This document shows positions 1 to 6,599 of a DNA stretch of 7,334 nucleotides, one piece after another. The position numbers and the translations under genes are program-made. The notes under the pieces were generated by a model. It saw only the letters and a list, made by a program, of their open reading frames with translations. It did not search any database and had not been told where the DNA came from. Position 1 is the stretch's first letter; each line of letters starts with the position of its first letter. This DNA is from Rhodococcus sp. (in: high G+C Gram-positive bacteria) (GTDB lineage: Bacteria; Actinomycetota; Actinomycetes; Mycobacteriales; Mycobacteriaceae). The stretch is taken from positions 1 to 7,334 of the forward strand of contig JAAYXN010000067.1 in NCBI GenBank assembly GCA_012515885.1, given 5' to 3'.

Positions 1-3000
1 ATGGTCGCCAAGATCATCGCGTGGGGACGCGACCGCTCCGAGGCCCTCGCCCGCCTGCGCACCGCGCTGCGTGAAACCACCGTGGTCCTCGGCGGCGGCA
101 CCACCACCAAGTCCTTCCTCCTTGAACTGCTTGATCGTGACGAAGTCATCGACGCCACCGCCGACACCGGCTGGCTCGACCGCACCGGCATCGGCACCGC
201 CACCGGCCCCACCCGCGTCGCCGACGTCGCACTGCTCGCCGCAGCCATCGACGTCTACGACAGTGACGAAGCCCGCGAACGCAGCAACTTCATCGCCTCC
301 GCCCGCGGTGGACGGCCCCGCGCCAGCCACGCCATCGGCCGCACCATTGAACTGAGCTACCAGGGCCAGCCGTACAAGTTCGTTGTCGGCCAGACCGGTC
401 CACACAGCTACCACGTCGAAGGCGACAGCGCCCCCATCGACGTCTCCGTCGACCGTCTCGGCGAGTACCAGAGCCGCCTCACCATCGGCGGAACCCGGCA
501 CCACGTCGTGTCCGTTGCTGGCCCCGCGTATCACCTCGTTGAGGTCGACGGCATCAGCCACAAGATCAGCCAAGACGAAGCGGGCGTTGTGCGTGCCCCC
601 GCACCCGCCGTGGTCGTCTCGGTGCCGGTCGCTGTCGGCGACAAAGTCGAAGCTGGCTCAATCCTCGTCGTCCTCGAATCCATGAAAATGGAGACGGCGA
701 TCCGCGCCCCACACACCGGAACCGTCCGAGAAGTGTTGGCTACCGTCAACTCTCAGGTCGACGCTGGCGCCGCCCTGCTGCGTGTCGATGAAGATTCCGA
801 AGAATCCAGCGCAAGCACCGCCGCACGCGTCGAGTTCCCCGAACGCGTCGTGCCCAGCGCCGAAGACATCGACGTCCACGCCGAAGCCCTCGAACGCCTC
901 GCTGATCTGAGCGCCGTCGTCATCGGTTACGACGTCAACGCCTCCCGCACCAAGGCCCTGCTCGTCGAATACGAGACGCTGCGAGATCGCCTGCCCTGCA
1001 ACAACGACGAGCTTGTTCAAGCCGAGCTGGGTCTGCTGTCGTGCTTCGCCGACATTTGCGAACTGTCCCGCAACCGGCCCGCCGTCGGCGAAGACGACAC
1101 CGATGAGCGCGTCCACAGCCCCCGCGAACACTTCTACACGTACCTGCACTCGATCGACGCAGACCGTGAAGGGCTCTCGGATTCGTTCCGCGACAAGCTG
1201 GCCCGCGCCCTGCTGCACTACGACGTCGCCGACTTTGAGCGCACCGCAGAACTCGAAGAAGCGGTGTACCGCATCTTCCTGGCCCAGCAGCGCATCGAAA
1301 ACCAAATCCCCGTCGTGGCAACGCTTCTGCAGCGCTGGCTCACCAAGTCGACCGTCACTGAGTCGTCGTCAGACGAGCTGGAAGACGTTCTCGATCGCCT
1401 CGTTGTTGCCACCCAGGGGCGCTTCCCGGCACTGGGCGATGTGGCCCGCAACCTGCGTTACCGCGTCTTCGACGAGCCGCGCGTGCGCGCTACCCGCGCA
1501 CAGATCCTCGACTCGGTGCGCGGCAACCTCGCGTACCTCGCTGAGCGTCCCGACGCCGCTGATTACCACCAGCGCATCGAAACCCTCGTCTCCACACCCG
1601 AATCGCTGCACGAGTTGCTGGCGCACAAGGTGTTCCACTCTGAACGCGACCTCGGCACCCTCCTGGAAGTGGTGACCAGGCGTCACTACGGCATTCGGGA
1701 TTTCACCAACGTCAAGCTCACCGACAGCCTGGGCCACCCCATCGTCACCGGCCGATTCGAACTGCGCGGCGACGGCCTCAACCTGATCTCCACCGCCACC
1801 ACCCACGCCAACCTCACGGCGTGCCTGGACGAGATCGAAGACGCAGCGGCAACCGTGTCCGATCCGGCGTCACTGGTCCTCGACCTGTACCTCGCATGGG
1901 ACGACGCTCCGGCCGATTCTGATGACCTGTCGCAGGCACTGCACCAGGCGCTATTCGAGCGTGAGCTCCTTGCGCGCTCACGCCGTGTCACCGTCTCCGT
2001 GTTCGATCACACCGGAGAATCCCTGCGCACCATCACGTTCCGCCCGGGCGATGACGGTCCCGCGGAGGATCTCTCGATCCGCGACATCCACCCCCTGATT
2101 GGTCAGCGCCTAGACATTTGGCGCCTGTCCAACTTCAACGGCACGCGCCTGCCAGCCGCCGCAGACACCTACCTGCTGCACCTGGTGGCCAAGGAAAACC
2201 CTGCCGACGAACGTCTCATCGCGTTCGCCGAAATCCACGACGCCACACCGCAGCTCGATGAAGGTGTCGTCGCGGGCTTCCCGTCCATCGAACGCACCCT
2301 CGCGGCGTGCCTCGATGGAATCCGCAGCGCCAACTCGGCACGTGGCCGCAAACGTCGCCTCGACGCCAACCGCGTCGTCCTCTACGTGTGGCCCACGCTG
2401 GAGCTGACCACCCGCGAACTCAAGGTCCTCGCAGGCAACGTCGCACCGCTGACCGTCGGTGCCGGTCTTGAGCAGATCATCCTCATGACCCGCCTCGCCC
2501 AACACGGCAACGAGCCCCGCGACGTCACAGTCCGGTTCGATTACCGTTCCGGTGCAGGTGTTTCCGTGGTCATCACCGAGCCGCCCACCGAACCGATGGC
2601 GCCGCTCGACAGCTACACGCAGAAGGTTCAGCGTTCCCGTGCCCGCGGCACCGTCTACCCGTACGAGCTGATCCCGCTGCTCACCGGCGCCAACGGCCGC
2701 TTCGTCGAACACGACCTCGAAGGTGACGTGCTTGTCCCCGTCGAGCGTCCCTACGGACGCAACACCGCGGGCATCATCACCGGTGTCGTCACCACACCGA
2801 CAGCGCTCTACCCCGAAGGCATGACCCGCGTCGTCCTCTTCGGTGACCCCACCAAGGCACTCGGCTCGGTCGCAGAACCCGAAGCCGCACGCATCGTCGC
2901 CGGTATCAACCTCGCTGAAAAGCTCGGTGTACCCGTCGAATGGTTCGCGCTGTCCTCCGGCGCCGAAATCTCCATGGAACGCGGCACCGAAAACATGGAC

Positions 3001-4311
3001 TGGGTCTCGCGCGGCCTGCGCCGGATCATCACGTTCACGCAGGCTGGCGGCGAAATCAACATCATCGTCGCAGGCATCACCGTCGGCGCCCAGCCATACT
3101 GGAACGCCGAAGCAACCATGCTCATGCACACCAAGGGCATCTTGGTGATGACCCCCGACAGCGCGATGGTGCTGACCGGTAAAAACTCCCTCGACTACGC
3201 CGGCGGCGTATCCGCGGAAGACAACTACGGTATCGGCGGCTACGACCGCGTCATGGGCCCCAACGGCCAAGCCCAATACTGGGCGCCCAACATGGCCACC
3301 GCCGTCGAGGTGCTGTTCGATCACTACGCGCACTCGTACATTGCTGCGGGCGAACGCTTCCCGCGTCGCGCACCGTCCAATGATCCGATTGATCGTGATA
3401 TCCGCAGCTACCCGCACGTGCATCCGGCCAGCGACTTCACCACCGTCGGCGATATCTTCTCCGCCGAAACCAACCCGGACCGCAAGAAGCCGTTCGACAT
3501 TCGTTCGGTGATGCGTTCAGTTGTCGACCAGGATTACGGCGTCCTCGAACGCTGGGCAGACATGGCGGACGCCGACACCTCCGTGGTGTTTGACGCCCAC
3601 CTCGGCGGCTACCCCGTCAGTGTCATCGGCATCGAGTCACGTGCCATCGCCCGTAAGGGACAGTTCCCCGCCGACGGCCCCGACCAGTGGACGTCCGGCA
3701 CCCTGTTCCCGAAGTCCTCGAAGAAGACAGCTCGCGCCATCAACGCCGCCAGCGGCAACCGTCCCGTCGTTGTTCTCGCGAACCTGTCCGGCTTCGACGG
3801 CTCCCCCGAGTCGATGCGCACCTGGCAGCTTGAGTACGGCGCCGAAATCGGTAGGGCCATCGTCAACTTCGACGGCCCGATCGTGTTCTGCGTGATCTCC
3901 CGCTACCACGGCGGCGCGTTCGTCGTGTTCTCCGGCGCACTCAACGAAAACATGGAAGTGCTTGCCGTAGAAGGATCGTTCGCGTCCGTCCTCGGTGGCG
4001 CCCCCGCTGCGGCTGTCGTGTTCACCCGCGACGTCAACGCCCGCACCGACGCCGATCCGGCCGTCCGCAAGCTCGAAGACGAGATCGCGGCCGTCACCGA
4101 TGAGGCCGAAAAGGACCGTCTGCGCGTCGAACTGGAGGCGCTGCGACTGGCAGTGCGCTCGGACAAGCTCGGTGAAGTTGCCGCCGAGTTTGAAGCCATC
4201 CACAACATTGACCGCGCCCAGCGCGTCGGCTCCGTGGACCGCATCATCCCGGCCGCATCCCTGCGCGCCGAACTGATCGCCTCGGTCGAACGGGGAATTG
4301 CCCGGACGTAA
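1..4311 (+). CDS. Fused single-chain acyl-CoA (acetyl-CoA type) carboxylase, 5' end outside window
   Basis: Biotin-dependent carboxylase that would carboxylate acetyl-CoA (or another acyl-CoA) in the cytosol for fatty or mycolic acid synthesis. The 1436 visible residues run in order. Residues 1-55 are the end of a biotin carboxylase domain (WGRDR, then EALARLR). Residues 110-195 are a beta-rich linker. Residues 197-262 are a biotin carrier domain with ESMKME, the biotinyl lysine being K229. Residues 265-860 are a long central region resembling the eukaryotic ACC central domain. From about 875 there is a two-part carboxyltransferase: SSGAEIS at 985-991, VLTGK at 1057-1061, ANLSGFDGS at 1260-1268 and HGGAFVV at 1303-1309. 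A charged, probably coiled-coil tail follows from 1356. The Met at base 1 is an internal residue of the biotin carboxylase fold, so the true start lies upstream; I infer about 400 residues are missing, for roughly 1830 in all. Domain order and the long centre separate it from the shorter BC-BCCP-CT long-chain acyl-CoA carboxylases. Substrate specificity cannot be read from sequence. Confidence 0.93.
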   Translation: MVAKIIAWGRDRSEALARLRTALRETTVVLGGGTTTKSFLLELLDRDEVIDATADTGWLDRTGIGTATGPTRVADVALLAAAIDVYDSDEARERSNFIASARGGRPRASHAIGRTIELSYQGQPYKFVVGQTGPHSYHVEGDSAPIDVSVDRLGEYQSRLTIGGTRHHVVSVAGPAYHLVEVDGISHKISQDEAGVVRAPAPAVVVSVPVAVGDKVEAGSILVVLESMKMETAIRAPHTGTVREVLATVNSQVDAGAALLRVDEDSEESSASTAARVEFPERVVPSAEDIDVHAEALERLADLSAVVIGYDVNASRTKALLVEYETLRDRLPCNNDELVQAELGLLSCFADICELSRNRPAVGEDDTDERVHSPREHFYTYLHSIDADREGLSDSFRDKLARALLHYDVADFERTAELEEAVYRIFLAQQRIENQIPVVATLLQRWLTKSTVTESSSDELEDVLDRLVVATQGRFPALGDVARNLRYRVFDEPRVRATRAQILDSVRGNLAYLAERPDAADYHQRIETLVSTPESLHELLAHKVFHSERDLGTLLEVVTRRHYGIRDFTNVKLTDSLGHPIVTGRFELRGDGLNLISTATTHANLTACLDEIEDAAATVSDPASLVLDLYLAWDDAPADSDDLSQALHQALFERELLARSRRVTVSVFDHTGESLRTITFRPGDDGPAEDLSIRDIHPLIGQRLDIWRLSNFNGTRLPAAADTYLLHLVAKENPADERLIAFAEIHDATPQLDEGVVAGFPSIERTLAACLDGIRSANSARGRKRRLDANRVVLYVWPTLELTTRELKVLAGNVAPLTVGAGLEQIILMTRLAQHGNEPRDVTVRFDYRSGAGVSVVITEPPTEPMAPLDSYTQKVQRSRARGTVYPYELIPLLTGANGRFVEHDLEGDVLVPVERPYGRNTAGIITGVVTTPTALYPEGMTRVVLFGDPTKALGSVAEPEAARIVAGINLAEKLGVPVEWFALSSGAEISMERGTENMDWVSRGLRRIITFTQAGGEINIIVAGITVGAQPYWNAEATMLMHTKGILVMTPDSAMVLTGKNSLDYAGGVSAEDNYGIGGYDRVMGPNGQAQYWAPNMATAVEVLFDHYAHSYIAAGERFPRRAPSNDPIDRDIRSYPHVHPASDFTTVGDIFSAETNPDRKKPFDIRSVMRSVVDQDYGVLERWADMADADTSVVFDAHLGGYPVSVIGIESRAIARKGQFPADGPDQWTSGTLFPKSSKKTARAINAASGNRPVVVLANLSGFDGSPESMRTWQLEYGAEIGRAIVNFDGPIVFCVISRYHGGAFVVFSGALNENMEVLAVEGSFASVLGGAPAAAVVFTRDVNARTDADPAVRKLEDEIAAVTDEAEKDRLRVELEALRLAVRSDKLGEVAAEFEAIHNIDRAQRVGSVDRIIPAASLRAELIASVERGIART

Positions 4312-4327
4312 GTACTTGGCAGGGTTA

Positions 4328-4358
4328 CTGGCGGGCCGCTCACAAGGCGGCCCGCCAG
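4328..4358 (+). terminator. GC-rich hairpin after the carboxylase gene
   Basis: A perfect 12-bp stem (CTGGCGGGCCGC, 7-nt loop, GCGGCCCGCCAG) begins 17 nt after the carboxylase stop codon. No T-run follows, which is common for actinobacterial intrinsic terminators. A small CCCG-TCTT-CGGG hairpin sits just behind it at 4360-4371. It may also shield against transcription arriving from the convergent gene. Confidence 0.7.
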
Positions 4359-4453
4359 ACCCGTCTTCGGGCCGTGTTAGTTGCCTGGTCCCGCGTGTTG
4401 GGCTGATCTCTAACGGGATTAGCGCATGAGGCGGCGCCACCAGGACGCTGAGC

Positions 4454-4544
4454 CTCTTTAGGGCAGTGGCTCTTAAAGCAGTGCCTCTCAAAGCAGTGCC
4501 TCTTTAGGCAGGGCCTCTTAAAAGCAGGTTCTTAGAAACAAGGC
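4454..4544. repeat. Imperfect tandem repeat, six units of about 15 bp
   Basis: Six adjacent units follow the consensus CTCTTAAAGCAGTGC: 4454-4469 (16 bp), 4470-4484, 4485-4499, 4500-4514, 4515-4529 and 4530-4544. Units 2 and 3 differ at one base. Units 1 and 4 carry TTTAGG in place of TTAAAG, and unit 6 is the most diverged. The array is AT-richer than its surroundings and ends at the base before the stop codon of the small gene on the minus strand, so it would be that gene's 3' untranslated region. Unit 4 contains a weak TGCCT-CTTT-AGGCA hairpin. Stop codons interrupt it in the frames I checked, so coding is unlikely. Function is unknown; transcription termination, RNA processing or a variable-number tandem repeat are all possible. 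Confidence 0.85.
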
Positions 4545-4922
4545 TTACTGCTCGACGGAGCGGACACCGCTCGCGGTGTCTTCGTCAACGTTGGCGTACC
4601 CCTGCATGGCGTCGTTAAGCATCGCTTCCAGCCGCTCAGCGTACGCATGCTGCGCATTGAACAACCCCAGCGCGCTGCCCGTCGTATCGCCGTCAACACC
4701 CACCGCTGCCGCGCGGATGTGTTGGACGAGACGCTGCGCAGACACGAGATCCTGTACGTGCTCGCCGATTCCATAGCCGTCACGGTCAAGTTCGATGCGC
4801 GTCAAGGACGCCAGTTCAGACATTTCGTCTGCAAGCTCACGGCACGCAGCCATCATCTTCTCGATCGCGACCGGGTCAAGCTCCAAGGCGCCGGACTGGC
4901 CGGTGAGATTTAGGTCTCCCAT
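4545..4922 (-). CDS. Predicted type VII (ESX) secretion substrate, EspC/WXG100-like
   Basis: A 125-residue protein with two predicted helices (about 16-46 and 54-112) joined by a glycine-containing turn (DRDGYGIG, 47-54), the helical-hairpin layout of WXG100/EspC-like proteins. There is no WXG tripeptide at the turn. Near the C-terminus Y109-A-N-V-D113 matches the YxxxD/E general secretion signal of mycobacterial ESX substrates, just after the second helix as expected. It has no signal peptide, membrane segment or cysteine pair; only C27 is present. The ATG at 4922 is chosen because GGAGGGGG (4931-4938) lies 8 nt upstream. The open frame continues far upstream, but that part runs antisense into the acyltransferase gene. 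No partner ESX gene or secretion machinery is visible beside it. It could be an EspC-type substrate or an ESX-related protein with a distant partner. That it is a real gene is fairly sure; the family is inferred from shape and motif. Confidence 0.75.
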   Translation of the reverse strand: MGDLNLTGQSGALELDPVAIEKMMAACRELADEMSELASLTRIELDRDGYGIGEHVQDLVSAQRLVQHIRAAAVGVDGDTTGSALGLFNAQHAYAERLEAMLNDAMQGYANVDEDTASGVRSVEQ

Positions 4923-4930
4923 TGACGATT

Positions 4931-4938
4931 CCCCCTCC
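4931..4938 (-). promoter_or_regulatory. Ribosome binding site fixing the start of the small secretion-type gene
   Basis: GGAGGGGG on the minus strand is an almost full Shine-Dalgarno match, 8 nt before the ATG at 4922. It decides between this start and the many in-frame upstream codons of an open frame reaching base 5528. Confidence 0.75.
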
Positions 4939-4960
4939 GAGTTGTGGTTAGGCGTAACAC

Positions 4961-4966
4961 AATCTA
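4961..4966 (-). promoter_or_regulatory. Candidate -10 element for the small secretion-type gene
   Basis: TAGATT on the minus strand fits the TANNNT pattern of actinobacterial housekeeping promoters. It would start transcription near 4954, giving a leader of about 30 nt that includes the Shine-Dalgarno. No convincing -35 box is present; that region is covered by the palindrome at 4981-4992. A second possible promoter, TACACT at 5072-5067 with GTCACA at 5096-5091 (18-nt spacer), would give a longer leader. Confidence 0.3.
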
Positions 4967-4980
4967 CCTGCACGTCGACT

Positions 4981-4992
4981 GCAAAATTTTGC
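4981..4992. promoter_or_regulatory. Perfect 12-bp palindrome GCAAAATTTTGC, possible operator
   Basis: GCAAAATTTTGC equals its own reverse complement and stands out as AT-rich in high-GC DNA. It lies about 15-26 bp upstream of the candidate -10 of the divergent small gene, where the -35 region would be. A dimeric regulator could bind here; no regulator is encoded in the window. The site is certain as sequence, its role is inference. Confidence 0.4.
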
Positions 4993-5105
4993 CCCCCAGG
5001 AAAATCCTCCCACCATGGGACGCGGCTAGTGACATACCCCCAGCAAGTGGCGCCCCTGATCGGAAGAGTGTACAAATACATACCCCAGACTGTGACGTGC
5101 TCCAT

Positions 5106-5121
5106 ATTCGGAATCCCGAAT
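5106..5121. promoter_or_regulatory. Inverted repeat ATTCGG-N4-CCGAAT upstream of the acyltransferase
   Basis: Two perfect 6-bp arms are separated by AATC. It could be an operator half-site pair in DNA, or a short hairpin if the acyltransferase mRNA starts near the weak -10-like TACAAA/TACATA motifs at 5071-5082. It is 77 bp before the start codon. Confidence 0.35.
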
Positions 5122-5143
5122 GAGCGAGCACACACTGAAGTCC

Positions 5144-5169
5144 ATCTGTCCCACACATCACGGACAGAT
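5144..5169. promoter_or_regulatory. Inverted repeat ATCTGTCC-N10-GGACAGAT upstream of the acyltransferase
   Basis: Two perfect 8-bp arms with a 10-nt spacer; arm centres are 18 bp apart, near two DNA turns, as for many dimeric repressors. It ends 29 bp before the start codon at 5199 and just before the ribosome binding site, so a bound protein or an RNA hairpin here could control the acyltransferase. The function is inferred from position and symmetry only. Confidence 0.45.
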
Positions 5170-5184
5170 CGAAACGCACCTGAG

Positions 5185-5189
5185 AGAGG
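5185..5189 (+). promoter_or_regulatory. Ribosome binding site fixing the acyltransferase start
   Basis: AGAGG lies 9 nt before the ATG at 5199, whereas the next in-frame ATG (5211) is 21 nt away. An in-frame TGA at 5181-5183 rules out an earlier start. Confidence 0.6.
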
Positions 5190-5198
5190 CCCCCGCGC

Positions 5199-6599
5199 AT
5201 GTTGCTTCCCATGTCCCCACTCGACTCGATATTTCTTATCGGCGAGTCGCGGGACCATCCCATGCATGTGGGAGGCCTGCAAGTGTTTCAACCGCCAGAG
5301 GGCGCGACGGTGCGCGACTACCGGCTCATGTTTGAAGACGCCCTCAAAGCACCGGAGCAGGTCATTGCGTCTAAGCTGGCGAAGCGGCCGGTACGCGGAT
5401 TCTCGACCTTGGGGCAGTGGGCGTGGAGCACCGACAATGCGATTGACCTCGGCTGCCACGTACGTCGCCACGCACTGCCCGAACCTGGCGGCATCGCTGA
5501 GCTGATGCAGCTGTGCTCGCACCTGCACGGTTCACTGCTCGACCGCACCCGCCCGATGTGGGAATTGCATTTGATTGAAGGGCTTTCCGACGGCCGGTTC
5601 GCCGTGTACGTCAAGGTCCATCACTCAGTCACTGACGGCGTGACGGCCATCAAAATGCTGCGTCGGGCGCTCAGTACCGATTCGGACTCCCGCAACATGG
5701 CAGCCCCGTGGCAACTGGGCAATTCCACTGCGGCACAGCCAGTTCCGCTCGACGAAATGTCGTCGGCCCTCACAGCGCTGCCGGGTTTCGCGGCACGTAT
5801 GGCGCGCTCAGCGTTCGGTGAACTGACCGGCATGATGCCGTCGCTGGGCACCACGGTCACGCGCGCACTGCGCGGACAGGGTGGCCCCATGTCGATCTCG
5901 GCACCGAAGACGATCTTCAACGTGCCGATCAGCGCGGCCCGACAGTTCGCGGCAGACAGCTGGCCGCTTGAGCGTCTTCGGTTGGTAGCCAAGATGTCTC
6001 GCTGCACCATCAACGACGTCGTCCTCGCGATGTCTGGTGGCGCGCTACGTAGCTATCTGGCGGACCGGAGTGCGCTTCCTGATGCGCCGCTCGTCGCGAT
6101 GGTGCCGGTGTCCCTGCACGATCAGATTGAGACCAACGGCAACGGGATCGGTGTGCTCATGTGCACGCTCGGCACCAACATTGCTGATCCGAGTGAACGA
6201 CTCTCCACCATCGCCACATGCATGCGTGAAGGCAAGGAAGCACTCAGGACAATGAGCCCGACGCAGATCCTCGCAATGAGCGCGCTCGGTGCGTCGCCGG
6301 TGGGAATCAGTATGCTCCTCGGCCACAACACGCTGGTGCGTCCACCGTTTAACGTCATCATTTCCAACGTCACCGGCCCGAAGACGCCGATGTACTGGAA
6401 CGGGGCGCGCCTAGATTCGCTGCACCCGGTGTCCATTCCGGTCAGCGGTCAGGCGTTGAACATCACGTGTACCAGCAACGACGACGAACTGTCGTTCGGT
6501 GTGACGGGGTGCCGCCGCGCCGTCCCCGATTTGGAGTCGCTGCCGCGGCGTCTCGGCCAGGAGCTGGAACGGCTCGAAAATGCTGTCGGTATCAGCTAG
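5199..6599 (+). CDS. WS/DGAT acyltransferase (triacylglycerol / wax ester synthase)
   Basis: A 466-residue enzyme of the wax ester synthase/diacylglycerol acyltransferase family, which transfers an acyl group from acyl-CoA to diacylglycerol or a fatty alcohol to make storage lipid at the membrane or on lipid bodies. The N-terminal MSPLDSIFL and RPMWELHLIEG (119-129) are family hallmarks. The catalytic motif HHSVTDG is at 141-147, with H142 the expected general base and D146 its partner. The conserved ND pair is at 272-273. The C-terminal domain carries NVIISNVTGP at 385-394. Length equals the usual 450-480 residues and no frameshift is seen. RPMW replaces the commoner RPLW. It is divergent from the secretion-type gene and convergent with dcd, so it is probably transcribed alone. 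These enzymes occur as many paralogues in mycobacteria and rhodococci, so which lipid it makes cannot be told and no paralogue name is given. Confidence 0.95.
   Translation: MLLPMSPLDSIFLIGESRDHPMHVGGLQVFQPPEGATVRDYRLMFEDALKAPEQVIASKLAKRPVRGFSTLGQWAWSTDNAIDLGCHVRRHALPEPGGIAELMQLCSHLHGSLLDRTRPMWELHLIEGLSDGRFAVYVKVHHSVTDGVTAIKMLRRALSTDSDSRNMAAPWQLGNSTAAQPVPLDEMSSALTALPGFAARMARSAFGELTGMMPSLGTTVTRALRGQGGPMSISAPKTIFNVPISAARQFAADSWPLERLRLVAKMSRCTINDVVLAMSGGALRSYLADRSALPDAPLVAMVPVSLHDQIETNGNGIGVLMCTLGTNIADPSERLSTIATCMREGKEALRTMSPTQILAMSALGASPVGISMLLGHNTLVRPPFNVIISNVTGPKTPMYWNGARLDSLHPVSIPVSGQALNITCTSNDDELSFGVTGCRRAVPDLESLPRRLGQELERLENAVGIS

Noticed and set aside
1..3. ATG at the first base as a true start of the carboxylase
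   Set aside because: The following residues are the end of a biotin carboxylase domain, where a Met is conserved inside the fold, so the gene begins upstream.
2110..3423. 437-codon open frame antisense to the carboxylase
   Set aside because: Long antisense frames are expected in high-GC genes. Its composition is skewed and no domain is recognisable, while the plus strand encodes conserved carboxyltransferase.
4402..4423. GCTGATC/GATTAGC stem as terminator of the minus-strand small gene
   Set aside because: Seven pairs including a wobble, moderate GC and no T-run; too weak to call.
3637..4491. 284-codon minus-strand open frame across the carboxylase end and terminator
   Set aside because: Mostly antisense to conserved carboxyltransferase coding; it begins inside the tandem repeat and has no domain signature.
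4454..4544. CRISPR array
   Set aside because: Units are only 15 bp, directly adjacent with no unique spacers, and no cas genes are present.
5008..5020. Inverted repeat TCCCA-N3-TGGGA
   Set aside because: Five-bp arms are common by chance and nothing else supports a role.
5211..5213. Alternative ATG for the acyltransferase (starting MSPLD)
   Set aside because: Family members often start at MSPLD, so it remains possible, but the ribosome binding site spacing (21 nt versus 9 nt) favours 5199.
4795..5505. 236-codon plus-strand open frame through the intergenic region
   Set aside because: It is antisense to the small gene and out of frame with the acyltransferase start, lies over non-coding dyads and has no recognisable domain.
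4923..5528. Longer N-terminus for the small secretion-type protein
   Set aside because: It would overlap the divergent acyltransferase antisense and its intergenic dyads, while a strong Shine-Dalgarno marks the ATG at 4922.
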